A stretch of 64,000 bases of DNA from an uncultured Roseobacter sp. (GTDB lineage Bacteria > Pseudomonadota > Alphaproteobacteria > Rhodobacterales > Rhodobacteraceae): contig NZ_CANLQB010000001.1 of NCBI RefSeq assembly GCF_947493125.1, positions 620,001 to 684,000 of the forward strand. The letters are read 5' to 3'. The notes beneath the pieces were generated by a model. That model did not search any database. It saw only the letters and a program-made list of their open reading frames with translations, and was not told the origin of the DNA. Shown piece after piece: positions 21,401-27,646 of the stretch; positions within the stretch are counted from its first letter, which is position 1; each line of letters opens with the position of its first letter. A program made the translations under genes and the position numbers.

Positions 21401-22046
21401 CAATTGCCGCGCGGCTTTCCTCAGACACGCCGCTTTGTATCCAATCTCCGCCCTCGCGAATTCTGGTACCCACGACCTCACCAAGCACCGCCATGTGAGT
21501 GTCGCGACCAATCATATCGGTCAGCCGTTCGTAGCGCTCCTCTGAGAGGGCACCGGCAGCATTCAGCCCTTCGACGACACCGGTATTGACAAGATCCACC
21601 CCGGCCTCGGCCAGTCGCCCGGTGCCTTCGGCAACAGCGCCAACACCTTTGACAACCGATCCGCCGAAGGTTCTGCCGAGATCACCGACGAAAGATGAGG
21701 ATTTCGCTTCGGTTTCTGGCTCCGCCGGTGGCGCTTGGTACATCTCATCGGCGATGTCGTAGGCCCGGTTGATGATCTGCTGTCCTGCGTCTCCGCCGAC
21801 CATGCGAGACAACGCAGCCCCTAGGTCTTCGCCTTGTGTCGCAGATTCCGACAGTGCCTTGGCATTGCCTTCCGGATCGCCGATCCCGGCCTCCTCCATC
21901 GCGCGCAGGACGTTTGCGGGGACGCGGGTTTCGACGGCGAGCCGGTCAATATCGAGCGGCTGTTTAGGGCGAAGTGCGCCGCGCCCTTGCGGATCGGTAT
22001 CGCGCAGTGCGCTGTCAACAAAATCGGTAGGGGACAAACCGGCCAT
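9465..22046 (-). CDS. Giant polyvalent protein (InPase, DNA methylase, SNF2 helicase, zincin, LPD38)
   Basis: 4193 residues in one frame. Domains by eye: Gly/Ala-rich hydrophobic region ~240-430; acidic linkers ~430-950; inorganic-pyrophosphatase-like (InPase) domain ~960-1085 (SIENAKGS, GADGDHVDIYMG, DEHKVMLGF); helical FHIEAGARKF segment ~1110-1165. An adenine methyltransferase spans ~1330-1530 (EPGMGVGG ~1444; NPPF 1511-1514). An SNF2 helicase spans ~2190-2760 (GAGKT 2199-2203; DEAH 2393-2396; RGLRQG near 2750). Then come a coiled coil ~2825-3025, a zincin with HEIIH 3123-3127 and a further Glu near 3179, and an LPD38-like region ~3690-4193. This architecture defines the phage/plasmid 'polyvalent proteins' (DarB-like), thought to enter the cell with the DNA and protect it. 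Location in the virion operon fits an ejected protein. Function of each domain here is inferred. Confidence 0.88.
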   Translation of the reverse strand: MAGLSPTDFVDSALRDTDPQGRGALRPKQPLDIDRLAVETRVPANVLRAMEEAGIGDPEGNAKALSESATQGEDLGAALSRMVGGDAGQQIINRAYDIADEMYQAPPAEPETEAKSSSFVGDLGRTFGGSVVKGVGAVAEGTGRLAEAGVDLVNTGVVEGLNAAGALSEERYERLTDMIGRDTHMAVLGEVVGTRIREGGDWIQSGVSEESRAAIEASTPDGELLDPSTWTLGEDASLRGYALLTVDVLGSLVPVVAAGIATGGAGAAAVGGAQGAGGGAELARAAVDEMDRKDTLSQESSYYNELRQSGADHDEAVERTKDAAAQMAGLMAAPVAALGGFATSKILGRGVSALQQRTIAPRIAGTAALSGVEEGVQEVVEGIASRYGVNASIGTDLDLTEGTFGDFILGALAGGVAGAAGGALPAATNEEDERPDDPLLLEHTMFMGSDGTADPAGPRGGEDGAVPPGDSGRGRSDGAAPTEPQGPLGAAARVIPDLPPEAAENIEQDPLFPDYKPGDRVDLIDERGQRLPATFLRETEGGVMVRYMGEEFELTAAEFEEAARAAEPDENALGSKAMPRGKRQADPDQFPETLEETDQMLARLEEIKRTNGADRRIMARIKDLTDHRSALIEDMAFDIVEGVGDPERADTSPQAVAQDTPGASPVDPSGSTDQPGTAAQNPLSDDERPDSGEDTTFETRPEDAQDDTSPPQPEPQDDPQAGSQAVSTAPRPDQDTSDRGNPSQEPIRTRSGNPFASERSARGRLKKDGLNPDDYEFRPEGSGVVAVPKMANLDKTDTSPPARPREPATPMRPAEEREQPDLLGAKTVTEDEMARAERDKRAWGKMGGMLRGGYIADVDETIDGFRIIGAGTRDNTGRLTIYRDGDLTNAVADISGDYPANQIMRKVRKALRDAQSNSDQAPEAQPAPAAPSAEEVTAAAAEADPNPTDAQKEAENYKMGHIQWNGLDMSIENAKGSIRSGKGPDGSEWSVTMPAHYGRIKGTIGADGDHVDIYMGDDPDSDYVLVVNQIDADTSAFDEHKVMLGFGDKAEALDTYRAGFSDGRADDRLGSYTETTVADFKAWLESGDTKKPTAPTKRRTKAKAKPAPKPTYGASNTLVTQDRAAELRAKLAEKLKGQINAGIDPEILAMGAELMVFHIEAGARKFTEALGAVAEDLGTTPDKLTRFARSWYNGARDLMEDSDLSIEGMDDAEAVREALNAIKAGTTSTKEPESGTISPAQSEDVSDENRTDAGDDRAEPSEGPGTAEPESRRTREVRGSSDQESGSGDTAPEGAEQRPEPSPDGAGDSDAGRAGGSDSLTQPTNHVILPGGLAVKGGEKTRARNSVAAIRVLKTLQRENRPATAEERQTLSLYGGAGTLAAALPNSEGRVRFADIAADLNELLSDEEKATLSRTSQYAFYTAEPVLRNLWAAAQHFGFRGGRVYEPGMGVGGFAGTIPGDIRGSTKYQGLELDLVTAGIAKALYPQSRIDQGDFTKVRLPQDYYDLVIGNPPFSGTKIQSDPDYPQNFMIHDYFFAKSLDAVRPGGLLMFVTSAGTMNKRDSAARDYLADRAELVGAIRLPNTAFEENGTKVTTDIVMLRKRNPGETETDRSWRTADSVVLQDKDGNEGNANLNLYFAQNPNMVLGEQGLFDTLVPGRARIGVVPKPDSDLRADLQAAIASLPSNVMTEATQAQKLEAVDGEADETKAGGYYLKGDDLYQFDGNTGRKVEPRSRENTKGMPKAAMERVKAILPIKTALRDVYAIDADGGDAKAARKALNKAYDAFVGTYGPINKAEISYRKPSRVELEGMRQSLREEARRRGEAFNEGSFDPSDMIESGASLSAIAAARSDIAGDPSYDDGDFDPASVPDKIVVKRPNIDPFADDQESYRLRAIEHYDDVTGQAKKGRVFRESVISRANTPKIDSPEDALLYVLGDTGRVDLDRIAELSGSDVEAVTRELTGKIFRNPDGAQWETAAKYLSGPVRKKLEIAEEAAKTDPQYKPNVRALQDVQPEQIPASEIIVPIGAHWFDPSVYGDFAKSLGLNLNAKYQRALGVWTGEGTMSGGNATSEHGTEDYPFGKLMLAVMNNKTIKVTRTIKDADGSTKTYTDETATQAAVDKANEVQAAFSDWFWSDDTRSDAMVDLYNATFNGDVAPNYDGGYLTTPGIDSNWKWRPHQSSVVARILQSGNTYMAHTVGAGKTSAMIGAAMEARRLGLAKKPMIVVPNHMLAQFSIEFYEQYPLANIAIADEKRFHTSRRKQFIADIALNDYDAVIITHSAFGKIAPSEASKARAVEGMLNDIREVVDSNDGGADRGEEMAIDRSILGALGSIASVMGVDANKISGEKGVSTRKKIEQMLEAAEQRMSRQLNEKSKDAVFDFDEIGTDMLFVDEAHLFRKLSFATTNGNIKGIDPMGSQASMDLFIKARSINHRTPGRGLIFASGTPITNTMAELFSLSRYLQPEALEERGVAAFDAWAQTFGVTSAELEQNPDGTYKQVARFSKFVNVPELSLMVRQVMDVVSSPDLEQYVTRPKLKGGERNLNVVEPSDEVKRYQQVLAARMRIIANRTKPPQKGDDIILSVINDGRLSAIDMRLVDPTATGHGSKLERMISNTVRTYKKGANTGFHGVKPEGGYTDKPIMRGPSTQMIFSTLGLNGSKHNADFRIHEFIRSELIARGVKPADIVLYSDLKTHVQRQRAFNDLNDGKKRILIGSERIFTGVNAQKRLAALHNLDPLWYPAADEQRNGRGLRQGNMNPEIEINDYSTKGTYDATMWQMMGRKAGFIEGFFRGDPTMREIEDLGEASAYEQAKAMSTSDPRVLKITELKGERDKLTRRRDAVDRKRVNLRRKERIAQSTIESLRADLPKWEALAGKVENTRGDAFRATIAGAEFVDRKDAGNALFDAAAELAGSGERRKTLGQISGFKIRADYSKAAEKISVSLRANDEVGFDVGFTEDPVGLVRRLEGALAKIKGEPVLIRADLDRTEKALADVRQTAAGVKDFADDGWLAELNEQIDTIESEMLSEAEEAAAQEDTDQALEGWDMVDPFPEISREDMRQLRADVQAEMDAVGLTGKVSARVLRQVMSNVTGQPVQGAYRRTEGAIRVAADSGAGPMGTLNHEIIHALRDSTLWQRPYGLFTQKEWRALARKARADKALIDRLKPLYPDLSYAALTEEAVAETYRAWRSGNAEAGPFQKVRQFLEALANALRGNGFVSAGGVMQRIADGEVGGRSPDMRSGATGTDLELRNNLENLPTAVKNWRKPDSAFLSDLMSDAMGGRPGLLSLVPGRPLFEELGKDLPSAQSYLKSKERMDALRNDMQANTAEVVDRWLKANAKHGQANVDMMKLMHDATLLGGVNPMYEQMPDPKNANRTVKPDPDLRKRWLALPEDLQKVWRDVSNTYDKLGDDFEKALLDQVKLAGEIGLKRAKTQHKTTLRRINDEGLKGQERADAIAEADAKLAAAQKRAGWAGKARMAAMRKMFESNRLDGPYFPLARFGQYFVTVRNAEGKVISFSKFERRKDQRAFVAQQSKNKNQQVTFGVMSDSAALKEQVDPGFVADIEELLGDSGTPVEVMDAVWQRWLETLPDQSIRTSRIHRKGRAGYSGDAIRAFSHHNFHGAHQLARLKFGMRMQDALDDARIEVEKHSDPVRAGMVVNEMGKRHEFTMQPTGGRFATAATSLAFVWYLGVTPAAALVNLSQTTVVGIPILGAAYTKYGASGAARFLMKAMKDFAAGVRQGKDGERGLLGANLKASERRALEEAYKRGTVDKTQAHELASVAESGVEYSGVREKWMRRISFFFHHAERMNREVTFLAAYRMGRSSGLAESDAVDAAVSATWKTHFDYQNTARPRIMQNDTAKVLLVFRSFTINMLWRLFRDSHQALKSANPDERKEARAQLTGITLSMMAHAGITGTWGYGLITGLLALLPGGWEDDEEVDQWLQDSLLLESDSLGASAWNYAAGMALKGVPGHMTKTSLNERIGMPDLWFRGSDRPLEGQDLFNHWVGELLGPVAGIAANMVRGVDYVSKGEYWRGFEASVPKAIRDVSRGIRYTKDGVTTINGDPILEDVNARQAITQALGFTPAEISERYKANTRMKNREKRIGDRRRGIVKDAALLLRDGKPISADVIAAIREFNREYPTWPIDADTIRRSVRGRMRASQRNEFGVQINPRLNDRIRSEDGATLYIN

Positions 22047-22119
22047 GTGTGGACCTCCTGGGGCAGGGTGGGCCGCACATCATGCGCTGGACTGGCCAGA
22101 TTGTTACACGCAACCCGAT

Positions 22120-22371
22120 CTAAATGCCAAGGTTTCGATCAGCCGCAGCGACGCATCGGTACCAAAAGCGCCAAGCCCGCCGATTGGTCTTCACAGAGTT
22201 TCCAGCCTTGTCGTTTCGTTTGCATGCAAGGTTGAATAACCGCCGCAGGTGCTTGGGCACCATCGCCCAATGGGCTGGACAAAGGTACACGCCCCGCGGG
22301 CTGTCTATGCGGCAGGTGTACCGCTTGCAGCCAAACGCAGAACAGGTGGTCTTGTAGGGGTAGACAGCCAT
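22120..22371 (-). CDS. Small Cys-rich phage protein
   Basis: 83 basic residues with five Cys and one His grouped as CSAFGCKRYTC and YLCPAHW in the first 35 residues, resembling a small zinc-binding fold, then a basic helical tail. It overlaps the 3' end of the 84-residue gene by 67 bases in another frame and sits just upstream of the giant protein gene. I do not recognise the family. Confidence 0.6.
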   Translation of the reverse strand: MAVYPYKTTCSAFGCKRYTCRIDSPRGVYLCPAHWAMVPKHLRRLFNLACKRNDKAGNSVKTNRRAWRFWYRCVAAADRNLGI

Positions 22372-22559
22372 TCCAGCGCCTCCGTGATTTCGCCAGCCAC
22401 CTCTTCAGAGACGTAGAGGGTGTTGCCGATCAACGCGCCTTCGGTTTCTGTCACTACGGCTCGTTGACCTGTCTGAGGACAAATGACCGGTGTCCCAACC
22501 TTGACCCCGGCCACGCGCAGGCCGGGAATGTCGGGCAGGCTGTAGCGCACGAGCGCCAT
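22305..22559 (-). CDS. Small phage protein, beta-rich
   Basis: 84 residues with a CPQTG motif near residue 28 and alternating hydrophobic strands (GALIGNTLYVSEEVAGEI). Its ATG overlaps the stop of the 626-residue gene as TGATG, so translation is probably coupled. Function unknown; probably a virion component given the operon. Confidence 0.6.
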   Translation of the reverse strand: MALVRYSLPDIPGLRVAGVKVGTPVICPQTGQRAVVTETEGALIGNTLYVSEEVAGEITEALEWLSTPTRPPVLRLAASGTPAA

Positions 22560-24439
22560 CAGTTGGTCGGACGCCGGAGCACCGGAACCTCGCCGAGCGG
22601 CGCCGGGGCATTGCCTGCGGCCTGCGCGCCACGGACCAGTGCAACCGCTTCCTCCAGCGCCTGCTCGGTGGTCTTTTGCCCGGCGATGTCAGCTTTGAGG
22701 ATTTCCTGCGCGGCCTTGCGGATGCTTTCGGCGGTGGAATTGTCGAACTGCTGCTCGAGCAGCTTCTTCTGTATCCACTCGTCCATTTCCACGCGGCGGT
22801 TGGCCGATTCCGCCCGGATCGCCTTGCCCGCGGCCTGCTGCTGCAAATACGCATCGAAAGCGGCCTCCGGTGACAGCATCGAAATCCCGAGGTTCACGAT
22901 GTTGTCCAGGTCGTAGACCCTTTCAATCGTGTTGCCGGTGTCGTCTTCGGTGAAGACCACACGCATGCCGACGCTGCGACCGCTATCGTCGGTCACAAGA
23001 CCGCTCTTCTTGCGGTCGATGCTCATGTTGTCGGGATAGTAGCCCTTCGCATTGTAGGCTGCTGCCAGCCCATCCATGAAGCCATCTACATCACCAATGG
23101 TGGCAGCGAACGCAGCGCGCGCCCAATGCTTCATGCCTTCGCGGGTTTCCGACCGGTCGATGAAAGCCATGAACTCGTCAGCCTCGGCCACCATGCCTTG
23201 GCTCAGCAACTCCTTCACGACCATGGGCGCCCCAACTTTTCGGTATTGGGCCATCCAGGCTTCGCCAGCCGATTTCTGCTGCGCTTCGGTCGGCGGGCGG
23301 TTGGTGCCGCGACCTTTTGGAGCCGCGCGGTTTGCGGCAGCCTCTGTCGCATCCATGGCTGGCGTAGAGATTGCATCTGTCGCTTCAGCTGCGGCATCTG
23401 CAACGGTGTTCGCTACATTCGCCTCGGCGCGCTCCTTTGGCTCACCTTTCAGCGGCGCTTCAACCTCAGCAGGCGTGGGTGGTGGGGTCAGATCTGCGTC
23501 ACGAGAGTTCAGTCCTGTGCCAGTGGTTGTGGGCAACGTTGCAAAAGACTGGCCAGGGGAAGGCGTGGCTCCGCGTCCACCGCGGCGTTCGGGATTTGCT
23601 ACACCAGAGCGCGGTTGCGGCAGTGGCGTGTTCTTTCGTCCATCACGCCGGGAAACCTTTGGACGGGCAGGCGGTTCGGATGCCGGTTCGGGCGCGCGCG
23701 GATCGTTCCACGGCTGGCCTTTCTGCATACCAACCAAGCGATCTTGGCGCGCCTCGAGATCCTCGGACATGCGTTCGCCAGTTGCGCGCATCTCTGGGGT
23801 CTCGGCCCCGCGGCTGCCTTTGGGTCGGTCGTACGTGGTTTGGGGCATTTCGCCCACAACGCGATCATCCTCGGCCATTTGATCAACCTCGTCACGGGTC
23901 GACCGGCGGACGAGCGGTTCAGCCGGCGGGTCGTAGACCATGCGTTCAGCCTCAGAACCGCGCATTCCTCGACCGCGCACCTCAGCGTCGCCTTCGTTAC
24001 GTTCGCGTGAGGGGCGCGCGACAGGGCGTTGGGTGCCACGACCGTCTGGCTCACCCCGGCGCGTGCGGTTCGATGTTGAGACACGCGGCTCAATAGGGGC
24101 AGTGTCAGGGCGGCGCTCGACGGCTTCAACGATCTCTGCAGGGGGTGGCGTGCCTGTTGTGGCCCCACGCCCCAGACTGGCGTCAGTCGCGTCCACAGCG
24201 TCGCTGAGCGTGTCTCGCAGGGCATCTTCTCGACCATATGCACCTCGGGCACGTGCGCGTTGCTCACGGCGCCAATCACGCTCTTCATCTTCATACTGTT
24301 GGCGGCGGCGGCGATCCTCCTCGAACATCTCGTCCGAGCGCTGCTCACGCTTGCGTTGCCGCTTGCGCTCATCGCGACCTTCGCGCCAATCAGCGCCCCG
24401 GAAGCCGCTTTCCACAAAGGCTGCAAGAAACTCGCTCAT
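22559..24439 (-). CDS. Internal-virion-like protein, Arg-rich, disordered middle
   Basis: 626 residues. Residues ~15-75 are an extremely charged helical stretch rich in Arg and Glu. Residues ~90-370 are low-complexity Pro/Arg/Ala. Residues ~380-610 are more ordered and helical (YRKVGAPMVVKELLSQGM; VTDDSGRSVGMRVVF). It lies between the lysozyme-like gene and the giant protein, where podoviruses encode ejected internal proteins. No enzymatic motif seen, and the family is not recognised. Confidence 0.65.
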   Translation of the reverse strand: MSEFLAAFVESGFRGADWREGRDERKRQRKREQRSDEMFEEDRRRRQQYEDEERDWRREQRARARGAYGREDALRDTLSDAVDATDASLGRGATTGTPPPAEIVEAVERRPDTAPIEPRVSTSNRTRRGEPDGRGTQRPVARPSRERNEGDAEVRGRGMRGSEAERMVYDPPAEPLVRRSTRDEVDQMAEDDRVVGEMPQTTYDRPKGSRGAETPEMRATGERMSEDLEARQDRLVGMQKGQPWNDPRAPEPASEPPARPKVSRRDGRKNTPLPQPRSGVANPERRGGRGATPSPGQSFATLPTTTGTGLNSRDADLTPPPTPAEVEAPLKGEPKERAEANVANTVADAAAEATDAISTPAMDATEAAANRAAPKGRGTNRPPTEAQQKSAGEAWMAQYRKVGAPMVVKELLSQGMVAEADEFMAFIDRSETREGMKHWARAAFAATIGDVDGFMDGLAAAYNAKGYYPDNMSIDRKKSGLVTDDSGRSVGMRVVFTEDDTGNTIERVYDLDNIVNLGISMLSPEAAFDAYLQQQAAGKAIRAESANRRVEMDEWIQKKLLEQQFDNSTAESIRKAAQEILKADIAGQKTTEQALEEAVALVRGAQAAGNAPAPLGEVPVLRRPTN

Positions 24440-24780
24440 GGTCGATCACCTTCTGTCATCTGTCGCATGGTTTCATTGACCCGGCGCTCCATTTTTGTAG
24501 CCGAAAACCGCACAACATGTGGGTGCAGTTCATTGGCTTCCTTGGCCCATTCTTCGGTGGGGATGTGCCAAAGATAGAACTTTCGCAGCGCTCCATCTGG
24601 CTTGCACACATAGCGCTTATAATACTTGGTCGTCTGGTCGATATACGTTGGAATCTCAGGGTCGACCGCCTCGCGCATGGCCTCCATGAAGTCGTCTGGG
24701 TGCATTGACCCGCAAAAAGAGCAGGTCCGGTCCTCACGCCAATGAGCATCATGGCCTTGGCACTTCATTTGCATGTCCAT
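24436..24780 (-). CDS. Phage protein with N-terminal zinc-finger-like motif
   Basis: 114 residues. The first 30 contain C-x-G-H-x3-H and CSFCGSMH, a likely Cys/His zinc site. The remainder is mixed with several aromatic residues (YYKRYVCKPDG). The start at 24780 has AAGGGG seven bases upstream. It overlaps the next gene by ATGA. Function unknown. Confidence 0.62.
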   Translation of the reverse strand: MDMQMKCQGHDAHWREDRTCSFCGSMHPDDFMEAMREAVDPEIPTYIDQTTKYYKRYVCKPDGALRKFYLWHIPTEEWAKEANELHPHVVRFSATKMERRVNETMRQMTEGDRP

Positions 24781-24794
24781 TGCGTGTCCCCTTA

Positions 24795-25544
24795 TCAGTA
24801 AGCGCCGCGCCCAGCGCCTTCGAACTCATTGATGGCCATGGCCAGTTCCGCGTCGGGCACTGTCTCGAACGCTTCCCACTCTTGCCGCAGCGCCGCGATC
24901 TTGCCTTTCATCGTGCGTTGGCCGGAAATCCGCTGCCGCGCTAAGTGCTCGGCAATGCGATCCTGCGTTTTGGCGTCGAACACCGTGTCATCGCTCAGAC
25001 CAAGTTGCTCAGCCGCCCGGAAGAGCGTAGTTCCCACGATCTGGTGCGCGCCCATGGGCGTGGCCACGCGAGACCACTTACCGGCCCGGGCAAGATCACC
25101 CTTCACATCCTGCGCATATGCGCCCCTCGGGTTTGCGAAATCCCGCAACTGGCCGATGGTCATCTGAGACACGCGCACACCCTCGAAATCACCGCCCGGG
25201 CGCTGCTGGTGACCAAAGAGGGTGTCATACCCACCGCCAGCGCTTTCATACTTGTGGGTCAGGCCGAACAGGCCACCACGCGAACCGCGACGGGTCTCTG
25301 TCGGCCCGGTCGGCTGCCCACCAGCCGCGCGCCGCGGATCGCCCGCGTCGATGTCGTGTTCGGCACTGTAGGGCACAGGGGCCGGTCGTGCGCCGCGCCC
25401 ACGGCCATCGTCGATAATCGGCGGTGTACTGTTCGGCGTGTATGCTCCGCGACCCTCCTCGAGGCGCGCGTTGCGCGCGTCCCGTTCCTGCCGATCCACG
25501 TAGGCATCGGAGAAGTTCTGGAGGAGGCCCGCGGTAAAGCTCAT
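24795..25544 (-). CDS. Virion-associated lysozyme-like protein
   Basis: 249 residues. The N-terminal ~95 are Arg/Gly/Pro-rich and probably disordered. Residues ~100-225 look like a lysozyme/transglycosylase fold: HKYESAGGGYDTLFG gives a candidate catalytic Glu (~99), followed by MTIGQLRDF and TPMGAHQIVGTTL, a pattern common in phage virion muramidases. By family it would open a local hole in peptidoglycan during DNA ejection. It is separate from the endolysin at 6 kb. Overlaps the S74-containing gene by ATGA. Confidence 0.75.
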   Translation of the reverse strand: MSFTAGLLQNFSDAYVDRQERDARNARLEEGRGAYTPNSTPPIIDDGRGRGARPAPVPYSAEHDIDAGDPRRAAGGQPTGPTETRRGSRGGLFGLTHKYESAGGGYDTLFGHQQRPGGDFEGVRVSQMTIGQLRDFANPRGAYAQDVKGDLARAGKWSRVATPMGAHQIVGTTLFRAAEQLGLSDDTVFDAKTQDRIAEHLARQRISGQRTMKGKIAALRQEWEAFETVPDAELAMAINEFEGAGRGAY

Positions 25545-26488
25545 GCGGCCACCCGCATGCCGCGTCCGGCCTTGAGGTCTTTGACCTCCGCGCTCAGGTC
25601 CTGAATGGCGCCCGTGATAACGCCAATCGCGTCTTGCACCTCAATCTTGGTCCCGTCGCCAGCGCCCGTGGCCGACTGGAAATCCTGGGCATAGGTGCCA
25701 ATGTGCTGACCTTCGTCTGCAACGCCGTCCTTGTAGCGCCAGGTCTCGACCGGCATATCTTCGACGGCCCTGAGCGCAGCACCGCGGCCCACCGGCTTCT
25801 TATCGGTTTTCATGTTCTCATCGGAGAAGAACGCGCCCGCTACACTGCCAAGAGCGCCACCGATGGCGCCCATCCTATCCTGATTTGCACGCCATTGGCC
25901 AAGTTGCTGCTGGTGCTGCTGCGCGAGGATACTGGACTGCTGACCAAGGCCCCGCATCGCGCCACCGAAGCCGCTGGCGCCGGCGCTATTTGACAGTGAC
26001 ATGGACGTTGCCGGATTGACCGCGCCGCCTTGGCCGAGGTTGATTGCCTCCATTCGCATCCCGCGCCCGGTGGCCTCGGTCGTGCGCCTGGCCATATTAC
26101 CTGCTCCTGCTGCGGCGAGAGCAGTGTCGACTGCACCCCGTTCGCGGGCGGTGGCCGCGCGGCCCGACCGGGGGTCGATACCGCGAGCCATAAGATCGCG
26201 ATCCTGCTGCGCCTGTCGGGCCGCTGCGGCTTGCTCAACATCGGCCGTCGCGCGCTGCGCCTCGGTATTGCGCCGAGCCAGTGTGTTGTAATCCTGCGCT
26301 TCTTGGATGAACTGATCCTGCAACGGGACAAAAGTGTCTTGGTACCGTGCGCGGTCTTGCTCAGCCCACGCATTCGTGACCTGAGCCTGTTCCTTCATCC
26401 AGTCCAGCATCTGCTGGCCGGTCTGAGCCGATTTTAAAGCGGCATAGCCCATATTCGGATCTGGTGGTGGTGCGCTTCCTCCGCCCAT
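25541..26488 (-). CDS. Virion protein with C-terminal S74 intramolecular chaperone
   Basis: 315 residues. The N-terminal ~200 are helical, Gln/Ala-rich. The C-terminal ~100 match the peptidase S74 chaperone of endosialidases. The sequence FFSDENMKTDKKPV holds the Ser and the Lys five residues later that form the self-cleavage dyad. YKDGVADEGQHIGTYAQDF and DAIGVITGAIQDL follow. In known fibres this module trimerises the preceding domain and cuts itself off. Here it follows a helical domain rather than a beta-helix, which is unusual. It lies between the lysozyme and GNAT-like genes. Confidence 0.8.
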   Translation of the reverse strand: MGGGSAPPPDPNMGYAALKSAQTGQQMLDWMKEQAQVTNAWAEQDRARYQDTFVPLQDQFIQEAQDYNTLARRNTEAQRATADVEQAAAARQAQQDRDLMARGIDPRSGRAATARERGAVDTALAAAGAGNMARRTTEATGRGMRMEAINLGQGGAVNPATSMSLSNSAGASGFGGAMRGLGQQSSILAQQHQQQLGQWRANQDRMGAIGGALGSVAGAFFSDENMKTDKKPVGRGAALRAVEDMPVETWRYKDGVADEGQHIGTYAQDFQSATGAGDGTKIEVQDAIGVITGAIQDLSAEVKDLKAGRGMRVAA

Positions 26489-26490
26489 GC

Positions 26491-26970
26491 TTATGCTCCT
26501 TTGGCAAAGTTCTCTTCATCGAGAACAAGCTCTACGGGTGTGCTGGGCGGTAATAACCGACATTCGTCGGGTGTCATGGTCATGATCACTACCTCAAAAC
26601 CGTTTTTCGCGCCAGCCCGGCGTCGCCCGTCAAACCGAAACCCGTTCTTCAATGCGAATATCTGAACATCCGTGCGGTGCTCGGGGATAATGGCTGTCAG
26701 CATCGGATAGGCCATCATCTTCGGATCAAACGCGTAGCGGTAGAGGCTGCGCATGACACGGCTGTTGTTCCAACCTGATTGTACCCCCGCGAAGTGGACT
26801 TCCGCGCCTGCTGTCGTGATGTTCTGAAATACGGCGATGGCGCAGAGTTCTTCGGTTTCGGTGAGATACACACCAAGCGCCCAGGCATCTTTCATGAAGC
26901 CTTCGGTGTCGGTGCGGTCGCGGGCTTCTGCCAGAAGCTCGGCTTGGTCTTGGCGGGAAAAGGTATACAT
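26491..26970 (-). CDS. GNAT-fold acetyltransferase-like phage protein
   Basis: 159 residues with the strand-helix pattern of a small GNAT domain: AWALGVYLTETEELCAIAVFQN early, a central VMRSLYRYAF helix and a C-terminal IFALKNGFRFDGRRR strand/turn. Acetyltransferase-like proteins occur among T7-type internal virion proteins (gp13). GGAGACC lies upstream of the start. Whether it is enzymatically active is unknown. Confidence 0.6.
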   Translation of the reverse strand: MYTFSRQDQAELLAEARDRTDTEGFMKDAWALGVYLTETEELCAIAVFQNITTAGAEVHFAGVQSGWNNSRVMRSLYRYAFDPKMMAYPMLTAIIPEHRTDVQIFALKNGFRFDGRRRAGAKNGFEVVIMTMTPDECRLLPPSTPVELVLDEENFAKGA

Positions 26971-26986
26971 TGGGCGGTCTCCTCGT

Positions 26987-27646
26987 TTACGGCAGTAGGT
27001 GGGCGGTGATCAGCACAGTGCCGGAATAGGTCCCGGTTGTGTCTGTGCCGATCGAGGCGGTGATAGTTCTGGTCCCAGCATTGAGTGTTTCGATAGTGGA
27101 CAAGCCTTGCAATTCGCCGGGGGCGTCCGGGCCGATCACGTCAACGCCATCTATGGTGACAGTGTGAATGGGATCATACGTGTCGGGCAGAGTGATGGTC
27201 CGGTTCAAAACGGACACAGTGATCTGGACGCGGCTATCATCGACAGGCACGGCGAAATCAAGCGATGCGGTGTCGACACCACTGGCGATGGCGGGTTGGG
27301 TCAGATCGGCCAGCAGGTCGGCGGTGATGTCGGCGAGATTGAGGGCGGGCGGTGTATCAAGGTTGGTAAGGTACGCAAGGCTGCTCAGAGAGACCTCACC
27401 TGTATTGGGGTCGACAACAAAGGCCACGCGATCTTGGGTCGCAAATATAACGCGCTCCTCCAGAAGCCGAATACGCTCCGTGAAGACTGCGTTCAAGCGA
27501 CCGGAAACCACTTGGATCTGCTCTTCAATAGCCAGGTTCAGTTCGCTCCGGCGTAGCGCCGCATCCTGAGGGCGGCCACGCCGCCCCGCCAAGATCTCCA
27601 CATCTTCCTTGATGCGGCTGATTTCGATATCGCTCAATCTGCGCAT
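26987..27646 (-). CDS. Phage structural protein with N-terminal coiled coil
   Basis: 219 residues. Residues ~1-75 are a charged helical coiled coil (SDIEISRIKEDVEILAG; NAVFTERIRLLEERV). The rest is beta-rich and repetitive in Thr/Ile (VQITVSVLNRTITLP; TRTITASIGTDTTGT). The start overlaps the stop of the 532-residue gene by one base. Likely a tail or virion-internal component; no family recognised. Confidence 0.6.
   Translation of the reverse strand: MRRLSDIEISRIKEDVEILAGRRGRPQDAALRRSELNLAIEEQIQVVSGRLNAVFTERIRLLEERVIFATQDRVAFVVDPNTGEVSLSSLAYLTNLDTPPALNLADITADLLADLTQPAIASGVDTASLDFAVPVDDSRVQITVSVLNRTITLPDTYDPIHTVTIDGVDVIGPDAPGELQGLSTIETLNAGTRTITASIGTDTTGTYSGTVLITAHLLP

Noticed and set aside
13614-21589. 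Long plus-strand ORFs (up to ~500 codons) opposite the giant protein
   Set aside because: They mirror high-GC codon bias of the antisense strand, lack ribosome sites and show no domain pattern.
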